From Alphaproteobacteria bacterium (lineage in GTDB: Bacteria; Pseudomonadota; Alphaproteobacteria; Rhizobiales; Aestuariivirgaceae): a stretch of DNA of 5,849 nucleotides. Positions within the stretch are counted from its first letter, which is position 1; every line of letters starts with the position of its first letter. The DNA is taken from assembly GCA_026400595.1 (NCBI GenBank), contig JAPLOT010000334.1:1-5849 (forward strand), written 5' to 3'. The position numbers and the translations under genes were made by a program. Below the pieces are notes generated by a model that did not search any database, was not told where the DNA came from, and saw only the letters and a program-made list of their open reading frames with translations. Shown in pieces: positions 4,963 to 5,849 of this stretch.

Positions 4963-5849
4963 CTAGTTCCGCGCCTTGTCGACCAGCTTGTTCTTGCCGA
5001 TCCACGGCATCATGGCGCGGAGCTTCTCGCCCACTTCCTCGATGTTGTGGCTGTCGTTGTTGCGGCGGATCGCCTTGAAGCGGGCCGCACCGGCGCGATA
5101 CTCCTGCATCCACTCGGAGGTGAACTTGCCGGTCTGGATGTCCTTCAGCACCCGCTTCATTTCGGCCTTGGTATCGGCGGTGATGATGCGCGGGCCGGTC
5201 ACGTATTCGCCCCACTCGGCGGTGTTGGAGATCGAGTAATTCATGTTGGCGATGCCGCCCTCGTAGATGAGGTCGACGATCAGCTTCACCTCGTGGAGGC
5301 ACTCGAAATAGGCCATCTCGGGGGCATAGCCCGCCTCGACCAGCGTCTCGTAGCCGGCGCGGATCAGCTCGACCAGGCCGCCGCAGAGCACGACCTGCTC
5401 GCCGAAGAGGTCGGTCTCGCATTCTTCCTTGAAGGTGGTCTCGATGATGCCGGACCGGCCGCCGCCAACGCCCGAGGCATAGGACAGCGCCACGTCATGG
5501 GCATTGCCGCTGGCATCCTGGTGGATGGCGATGAGGCAGGGCACGCCGCCGCCCTTCTGGTATTCGCCGCGCACCGTGTGGCCGGGGCCCTTGGGCGCGA
5601 TCATCAGCACGTCGACCGTCTTCTTCGGCTCGATGAGGTTGAAATGCACGTTGAGGCCGTGGGCGAAGGCGATGGCCGCGCCGTCGCGGATGTTGGGGGC
5701 GATCTCGTCGCGGTAGATGTCGGCCTGGAGCTCGTCCGGGGTGGCCATCATCATGAGATCGGCCCACTTGGCCGCTTCCGCCACGGTCATGACCTTGAGG
5801 CCGTCGGCCTCGGCCTTCTTGATGGTGGGCGACCCGGCCTTCAGCGCCA
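4963..5849 (-). CDS. ilvC: Ketol-acid reductoisomerase, class I, N-terminus beyond window
   Basis: The frame ends with TAG at 4963-4965 and runs off the right edge. 295 complete codons would fit with 2 bases over, stop included, so 294 residues are visible. About 44 residues with the GxGxxG NADPH motif are missing. IlvC converts 2-acetolactate or 2-aceto-2-hydroxybutyrate to dihydroxy acids in valine, leucine and isoleucine synthesis, using NADPH and Mg. Counting from the first full codon, visible catalytic features are FAHG (His63), APKGPGH (Lys86), ECETDLFGEQ (Asp146, Glu150), ECLHE (Glu182, Glu186) and SNTAEWG (Ser207). The short C-terminal domain, ending about 110 residues past the first C-terminal Glu, shows class I rather than the long enterobacterial form. 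Residue spacing suggests a total near 338. The ATG at 5788-5790 is an internal methionine, since conserved IlvC sequence (KAEADGLKV) continues upstream of it. It converges with the QorB-like gene. Confidence 0.97.
   Translation of the reverse strand, partial: ALKAGSPTIKKAEADGLKVMTVAEAAKWADLMMMATPDELQADIYRDEIAPNIRDGAAIAFAHGLNVHFNLIEPKKTVDVLMIAPKGPGHTVRGEYQKGGGVPCLIAIHQDASGNAHDVALSYASGVGGGRSGIIETTFKEECETDLFGEQVVLCGGLVELIRAGYETLVEAGYAPEMAYFECLHEVKLIVDLIYEGGIANMNYSISNTAEWGEYVTGPRIITADTKAEMKRVLKDIQTGKFTSEWMQEYRAGAARFKAIRRNNDSHNIEEVGEKLRAMMPWIGKNKLVDKARN

Noticed and set aside
4826..5422. Minus-strand open frame of 198 codons overlapping ilvC
   Set aside because: It is a shifted frame inside ilvC with Arg-rich composition. 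The ilvC frame carries all catalytic motifs.
1..5849. tRNA, rRNA, CRISPR array, insertion sequence or attachment site
   Set aside because: No cloverleaf-like segment, spaced identical repeats, transposase motif or terminal inverted repeats were seen on either strand.

Overview
The window is a GC-rich bacterial chromosome segment. GC-rich codon choice, Shine-Dalgarno starts, a class I (short) ketol-acid reductoisomerase and CTTGAC-type promoter candidates suggest an alphaproteobacterium, perhaps Hyphomicrobiales. This assignment is an inference from style and gene content, since no rRNA or other phylogenetic marker is present. I see no mobile element, tRNA, rRNA or CRISPR array.

Left part (1-3288, all minus strand): five genes read right to left and look like one operon. 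In transcription order they are a UPF0303 (HbpS/GlcG-like fold) protein, a TSUP/TauE-SafE membrane exporter, a NUDIX-like hydrolase with an altered Nudix box, a PhzF-family isomerase/epimerase-like protein, and a small polytopic membrane protein that runs off the left edge. The first three are joined by two 4-base ATGA stop/start overlaps. The fourth follows after 9 bases and the fifth after 45 bases. No recognised pathway unites them. Small-metabolite detoxification or repair plus export is a guess.

Middle (3289-4034): a 253-base gap upstream of the operon holds a promoter candidate and a strong imperfect inverted repeat, with further copies of its half-site nearby. Next comes a minus-strand HxlR/DUF24-family regulator with one cysteine, at the position used for redox sensing in QorR-type regulators. 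A 109-base divergent gap follows, carrying overlapping inverted repeats that coincide with promoter candidates on both strands.

Right part (4035-5849): a plus-strand NAD(P)-binding SDR protein closely resembling QorB/YtfG quinone oxidoreductase is divergent from the regulator, as in the known ytfG-ytfH and qor2-qorR arrangements. It converges on ilvC (minus strand, N-terminus cut off by the right edge), with a GC-rich hairpin terminator between them.

Most of the window is recognisable. The parts most worth a second look are the two intergenic regulatory regions and the tightly coupled but functionally mixed five-gene operon. I do not see a clear, wholly new system.
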